Of a DNA stretch of 64,000 bases, positions 1 through 12,949 are shown in pieces. Each line of letters begins with the position of its first letter. The stretch's first letter is position 1. This DNA comes from Neocallimastix lanati (nom. inval.) (taxonomy: Eukaryota; Neocallimastigomycota; Neocallimastigomycetes; Neocallimastigales; Neocallimastigaceae). The notes below the pieces were generated by a model. The model did not search any database. It was given only the letters and a program-made list of their open reading frames with translations, and had not been told where the DNA came from. Both the position numbers and the translations under genes were made by a program. The DNA is taken from assembly GCA_016946835.1 (NCBI GenBank), contig JACVTC010000113.1, forward strand, positions 288,501-352,500, in the 5' to 3' direction.

Positions 1-94
1 GACTAATTACATTGATACAATTAAAAAATTAAAATATATATATATATATAAAACTTATTTTTTTTTTATAGTTTTAAGAAAATAAGAACAATAA

Positions 95-161
<67 letters not shown>

Positions 162-1765
162 TAAAAGTAAATGAAAATTGAAAAAAAAATGAAAATTTTT
201 TTTATAAAAAATCAATTTAATTGGACATTCAATTAATTTTGAAAATATTAATTATTATGTCCATGTATTTTATATTAATTAAAGTTTTTTTTAAAAAAAA
301 ATATTTTAAAAATAATTTTTTTTTTTTTCTTTTTTAATAATAATGAATTATCCATACATTAATAATACATTTAATTTTTCACAAGAAAAAATATAAAAAT
401 TTTTTTTTGCAAATATATTTTTTATATGTAAAAATAAATATATTTATATAAATGAATAATTAAAATATTAAAATATTTTATAATAATAATAATAATAAAA
501 TTTATATACATATTATAATCTTTTTTTTTTTTCTTTTTTTTTTTTTATTTATTTTTTAATATTTATTATTATTTATTTTATAATTTTTTAATAATATTTT
601 TTATTTTTTTATTTTTTTTTTTATTTAATATTTATTATTATTAATAATATAATATTATATTTACATAATTTTTATGTTTAAATAATGATTTATTCAATAT
701 ATTAATTATTTAAAAAAATTTAACAAAAAAAAATTATAAAAAAAAACTTTATCATTATTTGTTACTACGATTTAAAATTTTCTATGTCCAATTATTTAAA
801 AATTTCATTTAAAACCAATAATTTTTGAATTAATGATAATTAAAATAGTCTATTTATTTAGTTAGTTAGTTAATTAGAAAGTTAGTTATATATTTTTTTT
901 CTTTATGATTATTTCACATTTCCATCTTTAATTAATTATAAATATTTATATATATATTTATACTTTTTTTTTTTTTTTTGTAATTTTTATATTTAACCTT
1001 AATTAAAAATTTCTTATTTTATTTTTATTAATTTATTAAATATACGTTCTCCCGTTTTTACTTAATAGTAAAATAAAATATGTCTATTTTTTTTTTGAAT
1101 TGGTATTTATTTATTATATTATATTTTTGAAAAGATTATTAAAATAAATTATTGTATAATATTATTATAATTATTTAATTAATTAATTATTTATTTATTA
1201 ACTAAACTAATTTTATTTATAATTATTTAATATCCGAAAATAAACAAAAATTAATTCTTTTAATTTTTTAATTCATTTAGTTTATGAAGCATTTGAATTA
1301 TGTCTGATTTATTATTTATTTATTTATTAATTATTTATTTATTAATAGTGCTATTATACTATTATTAATTCATTCAAAGATTTATAAATTATTCAAATTA
1401 ATTTTAACCATTTTAACTAAGCTAAATATAAATTAAACTAACTTTGCAAAAAAAAAAAAAAACTAAATCTGTTAAATTATTTAAGTAATAAAGAAAAAGA
1501 ATTTAAATTTTTTATGAAATTACTCTATACTTATTTTCATTTAGAAAAATTTTATTTACATTATATAATTTAATTTTACAAAATTTAATTATTTAACGCA
1601 TTAAAAATATTTTTAATACGTTAAATAGTTAAATAGTATTTAAATTCTTTTTTACAATATATAAATATTAATAAAATTATATTTATTTTAAAATGTTTAG
1701 ATATCATTTATTAACAACATAATAGTTGCTCTTACCTAAAAACTTAAAATACTTTTCAACTGAAA
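1..1765. repeat. Left copy of a ~1.7 kb direct duplication (AT-rich, non-coding)
   Basis: This block is alignable by eye, in the same order and orientation, with 6704-8640. Shared landmarks include GACTAATTAC, AATTGGACATT, the 'TTTAAAATTTTCTATG' segment, 'CGTTTTTACTTAATA' and 'TTTTTCAACTGAAAT'. It begins at or before the window edge and similarity stops near 1765. It has long A runs (about 100-158) and no credible ORF. Near 1541-1556 it keeps the uninterrupted sequence that corresponds to the SINE insertion point in the other copy. Its nature (segmental duplication or arm of a large transposon) is unknown. Confidence 0.7.
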
Positions 1766-2001
1766 TAACCCCTACTGGATTCGGTATGCTACGAGGTATC
1801 AATGATTAAAATAAAATCGTTATTAATATTGATTGAAAACTAATGCATTTAGTGAAATATTATATTAATAATGTTCTACTCATCAATTATCAGTTTCTAT
1901 CATAAAGAAAAGTGGTCTGAACACTGGTAAATATACACATTAATGTAATCTTTTAGTCAATTCCAAGTTAATTTTAACACTGAAATTTCGAAAAATTTAA
2001 A

Positions 2002-2212
2002 AAAACTATTGAGAGAATAAGAAGAATCAGTTCTCATGACATTTTTCATGAAAGTAAAGAGGTCTGTTAACCTGTTAATATTTATCTTTATATGGTTTAC
2101 AATCCTGATATTGAATGTAGTAATTATATGAATTATATTTATATGTTAAATACGTATGAAGGCATAAAACAAAATTTTTATATTGGAAAAACTAATAGCT
2201 CTCAATATTAAA
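2002..2212 (+). pseudogene. Unclassified decayed coding fragment
   Basis: One plus frame reads as protein-like sequence with two stops in about 70 codons, including stretches such as MVYNPDIECSNYMNYIY and NFYIGKTNS. The base composition here (about 1760-2280) is less A/T-pure than the surrounding spacer, which suggests old coding DNA. I do not recognise the family. The YIGKTN string is reminiscent of GIY-YIG domains but is far too short to assign. The rest of 1766-2967 holds a poly(A) run (2336-2382) and nothing else recognisable. Confidence 0.2.
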
Positions 2213-2334
2213 AATCATTTCTCCGTATCAAAGATTTGTCATTTAAATAAATCTTGAAATGAGTTTTGTGGAAACAAATTATAATTAATAAATAATAAAA
2301 TAAAAATTAACTAAATAAGACACACACAAACAAA

Positions 2335-2384
<50 letters not shown>

Positions 2385-2967
2385 AAAATAAAATACAATG
2401 TTTAACCTATCATTTTGATTAATAACATTTATATTTATTAATTTTATTAATAGTATAGATATTCACATATTGATGCTCATGATATTATTTATTCAATGGT
2501 TTAAACTTATGCAATTGAAATATATGGATTTAAAATTTTAATTATTGCAATAAAAAATATTTAAAATTAACTCTCTACTATCTGAATTTTATTTTTTAAA
2601 GAAATAAATATATTTATCTTTTTATTTATTGATTTCAATTTGTTAAATTTAATATATAATATTTATATTAAAATTAATATCATGTACATTTATAAAAAAA
2701 ATTAGAAAAAAAAAAAAAATAAAAAAAAAATAACATTATTCTTCCTTCTAATAAGTTATTAAAATATTTTATAATATTTTATTTTTTAATATTTAATTTG
2801 ATAATTAGATTAAATCAATACAATAAATTATAAATAAAAAAATTAATAGATATTTAAATTATTCAATGAATTATTCAATTGAATTTTATTTTTAATATTT
2901 CTATTAAAAATATTAGAATAATTTATTCAATTATTAACTATCTATATTAATATTTTTTTTTAAATAT

Positions 2968-5900
2968 TTAACTTATTTTTTTTTCTATTAATTTCTTAAA
3001 TATATCAGTATTATTCATTTTTATAGATATTTTCAATGGGGTAGTACCATTTCTTAATTTGTAGTTAATATCAGCATGATATTTCTTTAAAAGTTCAATA
3101 AGATTTATATTCTTTTGTTCAATAGCATAAATTAAAGGATTTTTATTAGTATTATTAGCATGGTTAACGTCCGCACCATTTGAAAGAAGAATTTCAATCA
3201 ATTCTAAATTGTTAGGATTCCTTTTTATGGCATATAATAATGGTGTATCATTATCGTTATTGGTGTTATTGATAAATTTTTTTGATTTGGAAATAAAGAC
3301 TTTAAGACTTTCAGTATTATTATTGTCAATAAAATATTTTATTATGGCTTCAAGATCGAGACCATTATTCGTTTGATAATTTGTTACTTTCGATAAAAGA
3401 AGATTTAATATTTCATTGTTTTGGGGTGATGGATGTTTTATTAAATAAGATAATGGTGTTTCCCCGTTTTTATCTGGAATGGATATATCCGCATTATTTT
3501 CTAATAAAATTTCAGCGGATTTATATTTTCCATGCTTTAAGGAAAGTAAAAGAGGGGTTGAACCATCATTACATGGTTCATTGACGTTATACTGAAAATC
3601 TTTAATAAGAATATTTATTATTTCTTCATTTTCATTCAGACAAGCATAATGAATTTCGTTATACTCATTAATATCTTTAATATCACTATCTTTTTCAGTA
3701 TTTATCATTTCAACAGAATTTTCAGGCATTTCATATGATAAATCACTCGTTTCAGAAGAATTTTTCGTTTCCTCCACTTGAATATTACATTTTTCATTCA
3801 TTAAGGTATTCTCTTTATCATTACTATTTTTATTATTATCGTTACAATTTATATTACTATTTTGGTTATTAATGTCTCTTTTATTTTCATTTTTTGTATT
3901 ATTAAAGGAATACTCATTATTATTGTAATTATTTTCACCATTAGTTTTAGCATTATTATCATTATTACCATAATTATTATTAGTGTTAATACTATTATTT
4001 ATTATGTTACAATTCTTGCTTTTATTCTTATTTTTTTTATTCTTTTTCTTCTTATTATTATTATTATCATTATTAATATCATTATTTATACCTTTATCAT
4101 TATTAATAGCATTATTTATATCTTTATCATTATTATTTGTAATTTTGGAATGATTGAGGTCAATCGAGCTATCTATATTATTAATCTTATCAGAATCTTT
4201 ATCATTCATAACAGGATTGAATTCATTATTATTTTTATTATCAAGATTTAATGGATTTAATGGATTTAATAGATTTGTGGATTCATTCTGTAAAATCGTT
4301 TTTTTAATAATAATATAGTCAATATTATTTTTTTTATTATTGTTTAATAAATCTTCATAAATATTTAAGCAATTATTTTCTAATAATAATTTAAATTTTT
4401 CTTTTTCCTTATCTTCTTTTTCATATTTCTCAATATATTTCAATAGTAGTAATTTAACTTTACTGCATTTCTTTAATTTTAGAGCATACGCTAAAGGTAT
4501 TTCTGAAATGTCATGACTTGATTCTATATTTACCGATGGATATTCCAATAATGCTTGAAGATATTCATCATCTTCAGTATCAATGGCATAATGTAAGTAA
4601 GACTTTTTCTGATTGTCTAATTCATTAATATCTCTGTAATCATCATCCCAATTATCTAGAAGACTTTTTGTGAAATCAATGAATTTGTTTTTAATTGAAA
4701 AAATAAGAGGATTTTGAATAAATATTTTTTTGTTTTTCTCCAAAAGATAAAATCCATTTTTAAGTATTGACCGATTGAATGACTTATTTGATACAATATT
4801 ATTAATTAATTTATTGGGCTTAAATTGATTTAAAGCAAGAGTTGTTTCATTTTCAATTAGGATATCAAAATAAAATTCATTTTCAATATTTTTTCGTAAC
4901 ATATAATATATATAATTTTCATTATTATTACATGTTGATATCAGAAGTTTGAATAAAGACTTATTATCCAATTTATTATTTATGAAATATTGTAGCGGTG
5001 TTTCATTTTCTTTATTCGACACAGTAGTATTACATGCAGAAATTTTGTTTGACAGTAAGGAGATTGCACATTCAAAATTTTGATTTTTTAAGGCCATCAT
5101 TAATGGGGTACAGCCATCTTTATCTAATAAATTAATATTTTTCTTTGTTATTAATTGTTTCACTGCTTCTAAATTATTGAATTGACAAGCAATATGAAGA
5201 GCAGTAGCTCCATTTTTGTCAGTAATATTTTTATCAGGATTGTACCGAATTAAAAGATTAATAATATCTGTTTGATTCAGACAATATTCAGCAACATACA
5301 TTAATGGTGTTTTATTTTCCAAATTTTTAACATTAATCATGGTGGGGTTATCATCTAGAATTCTCCATATATTTTCAAAGTTCATATTTTTTATTTCATT
5401 AAATAATTTTTCCTTAATACTATTATAATCATTTGTATCATTATCATTTTTATTTCTACTCTGTTCATGATTATCATCGCTACCAGTAGCAGTTAAAGAA
5501 ATCTTTGGAGGTTGATATTCAATTTGTAATTTATTTAAAACATTATGATGACCAGTGTATAAAGAAGCCATCTTTAAGTTTCTATAAAATAGGGATTCAA
5601 AAAAATTATTAATACCGTAATATTTAATAATAAGTTTTAAAACTTTTAAATTGATATCATAGAGAGCCAAAGTTTTAAAGGTCTTTTGATTTAAATTATC
5701 CAATTCCAAAACAGTATCATCCATTTTATTTTTATTAGAATAAAATTTAATTATTTCAGAGAGTACTCTAAAGGAAAATTCACTTTTATTTATAAAGGTA
5801 GTACATATTAAAGAATCAATAATACGATTTGATTCCTGATTTAAATCACTAAAATGAGTATATTCAATATCAAAATTTAATACAGCATTCACATTAATTC

Positions 5901-6307
5901 CATGGTTTAACAAATATTTAACGTTTTTTATCGCTACATTTTCGTTTGGTTCAAAATGAATTTCATAAAATAAAATATTATATTCATCCTTTTCAAAATA
6001 CATTGTACTATTAATACTAAAATTATGCTCTAAAAAAATTTCAAATTGCTTATATTTTGAATCTTTTATTAGTTGAATTAAAAAGCTTGTATAATTTTCC
6101 ATGAAAAAATGTTTTTTTAGATATATACTAAGTAAATAGTCTAAAACCTCATTATTAAAGTAATTTTTTTTAATTCCTCTTGAAATGACAGAAAAATCAC
6201 TTTTAATTAAACTTAAATAAGATAAATTATTATTAATAATTGCTTTCGCTTGATTTAGTTTACATTTTTTTAATTTAGATAACAATTGACTAACCAAGTT
6301 TTGGTTT
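2968..6307 (-). CDS. Large ankyrin-repeat protein with Asn/Lys-rich insert (5' exon not identified)
   Basis: The open frame gives about 1,110 residues. Ankyrin-type repeats (TPL, ALHIA and LL..GADVN-like consensus) are clear at about residues 328-450 and from about 880 to the C-terminus. A degenerate helical N-terminal third and a low-complexity Asn/Asp/Lys segment (about 700-850, with a KKKKNKKNKNK patch) separate them. Ankyrin arrays mediate protein-protein contacts; no catalytic domain is seen and the partner is unknown. The frame has no ATG at its beginning: the first in-frame ATG is near residue 66, while a good 3' splice signal (TTTTATTTTAG) sits just upstream at 6308-6318. A short 5' exon is therefore likely, and 6307 is given as the probable exon boundary. 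The gene lies between two direct copies of a 1.7 kb block. There is no signal peptide in the visible exon. Confidence 0.75.
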
Positions 6308-6703
6308 CTAAAATAAAAATAATTTAAATTAAATTTACAATTAATAAATTTATTTTGAAATTTTTATTTTTATTTTTTATTTTTATTTTTTATTTATATA
6401 TATATATATTTTTTGAATTAATAATGAAAACATTATTTTTGTATTATTTTTTTATTTAACAAATTATTAATACTGAAACAATTACTACTATTCATGTAAT
6501 ATTTTACTAACATTTCAGTAATTAGTACATATTTAATAATACAATTTTAAGAATCTTAACAATTTTAATTATAATTAATAAATAAATATATTCAAAATAA
6601 AAAACTTTATATTTTTACCCAGAAAATTCAAACTCTTCGATATTTTCTTGTATTAATTGATCTATTAAAATATTTTTGGGTAATTTAAAAGGAAACATAT
6701 TGG

Positions 6704-7856
6704 ACTAATTACACTTTTTCAAAAAAAAAAAAAAAAAAAAAGGATGAAATTAAAGATTAAAAAAAAATTAAAATATATATATATAAAACTTTTTTATTTA
6801 TAGTTTTAAAAAAGAGTAAAAGTAAATGAAAATTGAAAGTCATTATAAGAAAACTACTAATTTTATAAAATTAAATTTAATTGGACATTGAAATAATTTT
6901 TTAAAATATTAATTGTAACGTCCATGTTTGTAAATTTTTCTATAAATTAATTAAAGTGTAAAAAATCAAGTCATAATGTATTAATATATTACTCTATAAT
7001 CAACCAATTATATTTTATTTTTAATCCTATAAATTAATGAAATATGAAAAATTGAAAAAATATGCTTTATATACCATTAATAAAAAAAAAAAAAAAAAAA
7101 ACTTTTAAAATAAAAATTATTATAAATATAAAAATGTAGTGTCTCTTATAATTTTTGTGTTTTACAATTATACATTTAATTATTCACAGAAAAAAATTAA
7201 AAAATTTTTTAACAAATATATTTTATATGTAATAATCAATATTTATATAAATGAGTATTTAAAATATTTTAAAATATTTTATAAAAAATAATAATAATAA
7301 ATAAAAAATTTTATATACATATAATAATATTTTTTATTTTATTTTTAATATTTATTATTATTAGTTTTATAATTTTTTATTAATATTATTTTATTTTTTT
7401 TCTATCTAATATTTATTATTTTTAATAGTATAATATTACATTTACATAATTATTTTTATATTTATTCAATTTATTAATTATTTATAAAAATATAACAAAA
7501 TACTATAGAAAAACTTAATAGTTATTTATTATTATGATTTAAAATTTTCTATGTATCTTTAATTAATTATAGATATTTATATACATATTTATACTTTTTT
7601 TTTTATAATTTTTATATTTAACCCTAACTAAAAATTTATTATTTTATATTTATTAATTTATTAACTAATAATTTCACCGTTTTTACTTAATATTAAAATA
7701 AAAGATATAGCTACTCTTTTTTGAATTAGTATTTATTTATTATATTGTATATTTGAAAAATTATGAAAAAAAAATTATGTATGACATTATTAATTTTAAC
7801 CTTTTAAACTAAACTAAATATTTATTATACTATTTAAAATTAAATTAAACAAACTT

Positions 7857-7894
<38 letters not shown>

Positions 7895-8640
7895 CTAAAT
7901 TATTTAAATAATAAAGTAAAAGAAATTAAAATTTTTATGAAATTACTTTATACTCTAATTTAGAAAAATTTCAAAAAAAAAAAAAAACATAGACTTGCAC
8001 ATATGGGTACCCATCTCCCATATGGCCATACAGTTATTAATTAACTGTAAGGTGATGAGTTATTGGCATACTGTATCAGCTTCGCCGCTCTCAATCGTCG
8101 TTACACACTGCCCGGAGATGCATTCCTAACGTTCCTACATATATCTCTAATGACCACGAGCATCAGAACGGAACCATTAACTCCTCCCTAGTGGGTGTAA
8201 TCATTGGCGATTGGAAATTTTACAATCATCAAGGTCTATGCTTCAATTCAAAGCGTAGTATCAGGGATGGGTGAAATAATCATTTGAGGGAAAGCCTTAT
8301 GGACATCACGTGTGGTCTCATGATATCCCAGGATAGAAACCTCATCCGATTATTTGGTGCCATGCCGAGGATTCGAACCCCGCCCTCTACAGTGACCTGT
8401 ATCGTCCTAACCGACTGGACCAACATGGCAGAAAAATTTCATTAACATTAAATAATTTAATTGTACGAAATTTTATTATTTAACGTATTAAAAATATTTT
8501 TAATATTTTTACAATATATAGACATTAATAAGATTATATTTATTTTAAAATGAAAAGATTATCATTTATTGACAACATAATACTTACTCTTATATAAAAA
8601 TTTAAAACATTTTTCAACTGAAATGACTGCTTAAATTCAG
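6704..8640. repeat. Right copy of the ~1.7 kb direct duplication, split by a SINE
   Basis: Sequence and order match 1-1765 with substitutions and small indels. The copy is interrupted by the SINE at 7988-8430; removing that element and one target-site duplication restores colinearity with 1500-1600. Similarity ends near 8630, where this copy reads GACTGCTTAAATTC and the left copy diverges. No coding sequence was recognised inside. The 6308-6703 stretch before it is A/T-only spacer upstream of the ankyrin gene. Confidence 0.7.
7963..8441 (-). mobile_element. tRNA-derived SINE, full-length copy 1 (443 bp plus TSDs)
   Basis: On the minus strand the element starts with a tRNA-like head (8429 to 8358). 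It has an A box (TGGTCCAGTCGG, complement of 8411-8422), a perfect B box (GGTTCGAATCC, complement of 8369-8379), a 7-bp acceptor stem, a 4-bp D stem, a 5-bp T stem and a following CCA. The anticodon arm closes only with a 6-nt loop containing GTC, so it is not a functional tRNA. A unique ~370-nt body follows and ends in hairpins and a T tract (A run 7973-7987 on the plus strand). Flanking direct repeats GAAAAATTTCA (7963-7973 and 8431-8441) are the target-site duplication. The head carries Pol III promoter boxes; mobilisation would need a LINE reverse transcriptase in trans, which is not seen here. Confidence 0.85.
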
Positions 8641-8864
8641 GTTTTCCAAAGAGTTTCTCCTAATTAATTTTTACATTAATTTACCCAACCTTTTTAATTG
8701 AGATTATAATTAATAAATTGTGTTGATTTTAATAAATAATGATTGAACAATTTTTTAATTATTTTTTATTATTTAAATTTAGTTAAAAACCTTCTCTGTT
8801 TTTTTTTTTTAACGTTAATCCTTTATCAAATAATTTTATTTACAGATCATTTATTTGAAAATTA

Positions 8865-9180
8865 TTTTTTTCTTTCGGAAAAATGATATAGTTTTACGTT
8901 AAATGGTTGTAATCTTTCTATGTAATGTGATCTTTGATTATATTCGATTTTTGAAATACTTCCTTCTAAAATATGTACAGAAGATTTGTTATCATTAATT
9001 ATATATATTTGAATTAGTGTATTACATAAATAATTAGCTTTTTGTTCGAGCGATTAGATAATAGTTAGTAGTTCTTTGTCAAATGCTGAATACTTCTTTT
9101 CATTGTTAGGAAATTTAAAAGAATAACAAGATATAGCTTTTAATTAGTCGTTTTTGAACAGTACAGTTATACCTATTATA
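8865..9180 (-). pseudogene. Relic of Ty3/gypsy RNase H domain
   Basis: Reading the minus strand gives a run of typical gypsy RNase H sequence: a YSAFDKELLTII block followed by an EYNQRSHYIERLQPF block. Several stops and small indels interrupt it. The order and motifs match the RNase H end of chromovirus-like Pol proteins. No reverse transcriptase, integrase or LTRs accompany it, so only this fragment survives. It abuts a copia relic on the opposite strand at about 9185, implying rearrangement or nested insertion and deletion. It is non-functional. Confidence 0.55.
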
Positions 9181-9189
9181 GAATTAAAA

Positions 9190-10640
9190 TATTCTATTAA
9201 TTTTCTAACTAAGAACAAAGAAATCTGGTATTAACGATAAAAGCTTAAACCTTTGACATCACCGATTAGGTCACTATTATCATGATGATCGTTCAAAGCA
9301 TCTTTAATTACATATTATTAAGGACGTTAAATGTATAGACTGTAAAATAGCGAAACTCAAAAGAAGACCACACAATGGAATTCCTCCTACAGCCTCTAGA
9401 ATTTTGGAAACTTTTCATTCTGATTTTAATTGGCCCCTTAGATAAATCAATTAACAGGAAAAAGATTCATTCCTACATTTCTTGATGAATTTACAAGAAA
9501 ATTATGGATTTTCCCAATAGAAAGAAAATCGAAAATTACAATTCAATTTCTCAAGTATATTCACAACCAAGGTTATGATAAAATTAAATTCTTTAAAATT
9601 GATAATGGTAGGGAATTCAAACACAGAAAAAATTGAAAATTACTGTGCTAATCATCATATAAAAAAAAAAAAAAGATCTACTCACCTCCTTACAATCCGC
9701 AGAATAACTGCAAGGCTGAACGTTTTAGTTATACACTGGAAAATTGTATTAAAACTCTACTTTGTTGGAGTATGTTAGACATAATATTTTGGAATTTCGA
9801 AGCTATTTATGCTAATTTCTTTTATAATAATACTCCTCATAAAGGTAAATCAAATAATATTTCTAATGAACTATTTTATAATAAAAAAATTAATATTAAA
9901 TATTTTAAAACTTTTGGATGCATTGCCCATTATATAGATTTCTTCCCAATGAAAAAATAAGTTGATACCAAATGGTAAAAAAGGTATATTTTTAGGATTC
10001 AATTTTAGTTCACATTGTTACATTATTAAGGATTACAATAATTTTAGTCTTCATTAAGTAAGAGAAGCCATTTTTGATGAAGATTCCCATGCTAATTTAA
10101 CTTTACCAATGGAAACAATTACTTGGAAATCATATACCACTGATACACTAATATTTACTAATGACTCTGACAACCCTAGACTTATTCTTAGTTCCTGAAA
10201 ACAATAATATTCCTCAAGAACCTTCAGAATGGCCTGATAATGTTCAGATTGTAAATTCCGATAAAAAATCAAAATATCGATAATCATGGTATCCTCAATA
10301 ATTTTGATTTTGAATATTTTGAATTTGAAAACTCCCCCTGATAATGAAAATGACATTGCCAAAAATCAAATCAGAATTGATAATGATTTTAATTTTGAAG
10401 AAGCCGTCGGAGGACATTATTAGATAGAAATTTAATAAAATTCAAGGTTACACCTCAAAATAAATTTCATTGTGAAAAGAAATTAGCCCTAAAAGAAAAG
10501 AGAAGACATAGCTTTGACTCTTCAATTGATATCAAAAAGAAAAAGTTTAAATCAATACAACTTTAATCCGTCTACTAAAAGAAATAATGAATTTGAAAAA
10601 AAGAATCCAAAAAAAACAAAAAGAATTATAATTCTATATT
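9190..10640 (+). pseudogene. Relic of Ty1/copia Pol (pre-integrase zinc finger, integrase, post-integrase)
   Basis: Fragments in all three plus frames line up in copia order. They are a CIDCKIAKLKRR zinc-finger end, an FLDEFTRKLWIFPIERKS integrase strand, KIDNGREF, the YNPQNN...AER segment and a KTFGCIAHY / GIFLGFN post-integrase stretch. These pieces need several frame changes and contain stops, so the copy is dead. It differs in sequence from the intact copia element at 18914-25694, so it is a different, older family. The downstream part (about 10380-10640) is Lys/Asn-rich and ends without reverse transcriptase. No LTR was identified. Confidence 0.6.
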
Positions 10641-10854
10641 AAATTAACATTATTTATGTTAATATCATAAATTTATGTAAATATTTTTAAATCACGTACA
10701 CGTATTAAAAATTCATAAAAATATGTAAAACATATGTATCACATGATAAATAATTATATGTAACTTCATTTCATATATGTTTAATTTGAATTCTTTTAAT
10801 TAAATTAAATAAATTCATATAAACATAATCTAACAATTAATAATAAATAATTTT

Positions 10855-11505
10855 TTTTTTTTGTGTTTAATTCATAAATAAAAAAAAATTTTTTTTGTTT
10901 TATATTTTATATTTTATATTATTATCATTTATTTTATATTTATTTAATTTTTAATATTTATTTTATATTTTATATTTATTTTATATTTAATTTTTATTTC
11001 ATATTTTATATTTTATATTTTATATTATATTTATTTCATATTTTATATTTATTAATTAAATTCATTAAATATAAGGTTACACAGACCTATTCAAAATTAA
11101 TTTAAATTTAATTAAAGCAATTAATTTTTTAATAAAAACAAAATCAAGAGTTTCAATTTAAATAAAAAAAATTTTTTTTATTCCTTTTTTTTTTTTCATT
11201 ATCATTATAATTAAATATATGAATAAATAAATATATAAATAAATAAATATATGAATAAATAAATATATGAATAAATAAATATATAAATAAATAAATATAT
11301 GAATAAATAAATATATGAATAAATAAATATATGAATAAATAAATATATGAATAATTAAATATATAAATAATTAAATATATATGAATAATAAATAAAATAT
11401 AATCATTAATAATAATATTCTAAACTGGAATAATAATAGAAAGAGGAATAATAATTTTTATTAAAAATAATTAAAAAATAAATAATATGAAATTATAATT
11501 AATAA
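10855..11505. repeat. Direct duplication, copy 1 (partner 12950-13425)
   Basis: It shares with 12950-13425 the ordered landmarks GTGTTTAATTCATAAA, GGTTACACAGACCTATTC, ACAAAATCAA.AGTTTCAATT and ATATTCTAAA.TGGAATAATA. Copy 1 is longer because a 16-bp tandem array (unit GAATAAATAAATATAT) has expanded inside it at 11217-11395. It is non-coding, and its function is unknown. Confidence 0.65.
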
Positions 11506-11629
11506 TTATGAATATTCTCTTTAATTGTTTTAGTAAATTAAAAGAAATTGATATTTTTAAATGACTTTAAAGGTAAGAGTGATGATGAGGATGAAAGATG
11601 ATTCATAAATATTTAATAATAAATATTTA

Positions 11630-12085
11630 TTTTATTTTATTTTATTTCATATTAATTTATTTTATTTTATTTTATTTTATTTTATTCAATCTGTAGTTTA
11701 TATTTATATTCCTACTATTTATTTTATTTTATTTTTATTTTATTTTATTTTATTTTATTTTATTTTATTTTATTCTGTTTTATTTTATTTTATTTTATTT
11801 TATTTTATTTTATTTTATTTTATTTTATTTTATTTTATTTTATTTTATTTTATTTTATTTTATTTTATTTTATTTTATTAAATCTGTACTTTATATTCAT
11901 ATTTCTACTATTTATTTTATTTTATTTTATTTTATTTTATTTTATTTTATTTTATTTTATTTTATTTTATTTTATTTTATTTTATTTTATTTTATTTTAT
12001 TTTATTTTATTTTATTTTATTAAATCTGTACTTTATATTCATATTTCTACTATTTATTTTATTTTATTTTATTTTATTTTGTATT
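11630..12085. repeat. (TTTTA)n pentanucleotide arrays
   Basis: Three long TTTTA tracts are separated by two near-identical unique spacers (AAATCTGTACTTTATATTC and a variant). This shows that the array-plus-spacer unit itself duplicated. The same pentamer in complement forms the array at 31797-31965. Single-strand reading frames through it are artefacts. Confidence 0.9.
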
Positions 12086-12949
12086 ATTTTTTATTATTTT
12101 GTATTATTTAATTATACTTATAAAAGAAATGTTTATTATGAAAATAGATTAAAAATTATGAATAAATATTTTTATATTTTTCTTATTTATATTTATTAAT
12201 ATTTACAAAATAGATTAGAAAAGAAGACTTTAAAATTTGTTAATTTAAATCAATTCAACTTCAGCTACAGCAAAATTATTAGTATAAAGAACATTGCTTT
12301 TAATTTCATTTATTTTTTTTTTTTTTTAATTTTATTTTTCTGTATTTTTTTTTTTTTTATTTCTTAATTTCTTTAATTTCTTTATTTCTTTAATTTTTTT
12401 TTTTTGAAATAAACCGAAAAGTATAAATTAATATCGTAAATAGTTTAGTAAAAAAAAAAAGTATTTTAATATTTTAAAAGTTTTAAATATTATTAAAATA
12501 ATATAAGAATAATACAGAAATAATAGTTAAATATTAAAAAAAAAGGAAGTTTATATATTATTTTTATATTATTTTATTCAATCTGTACTTTTCTTATTTA
12601 ATATTCTACTATTTATTTTATTTTTTATTTTATTATTTTATTTATTATTTATTTTATTAAATATTAGCAAATATATTTAATAAATTATAATTAATAAATT
12701 TAATTTTTATTTATTATTTATTATGATGTTAATGTGAATATTCTATTTTCCTATTGGATGTAATTGATAAAATTAATATAATTAATATAAATTAATTTAT
12801 TTTTTTTAATTTATTATTTAATATATTTTAAATTTTAATAATTTTAATTTTATATATTATATTTTATTATATTATTTATTATTTATTATAATATATATAT
12901 TATATTATATTGAAATTAATTGTTTAAAAAAATTTAATAAATAGAAAAA

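Noticed and set aside
8358-8429. Functional tRNA gene
   Set aside because: The acceptor, D and T arms fold, but the anticodon stem closes only with a 6-nt loop. The sequence is the head of a repeated element with TSDs, so it is a SINE promoter, not a tRNA gene.
10054-10362. 102-aa minus-strand ORF
   Set aside because: Overlaps the copia relic read on the plus strand (post-integrase motifs), so it is a shadow.
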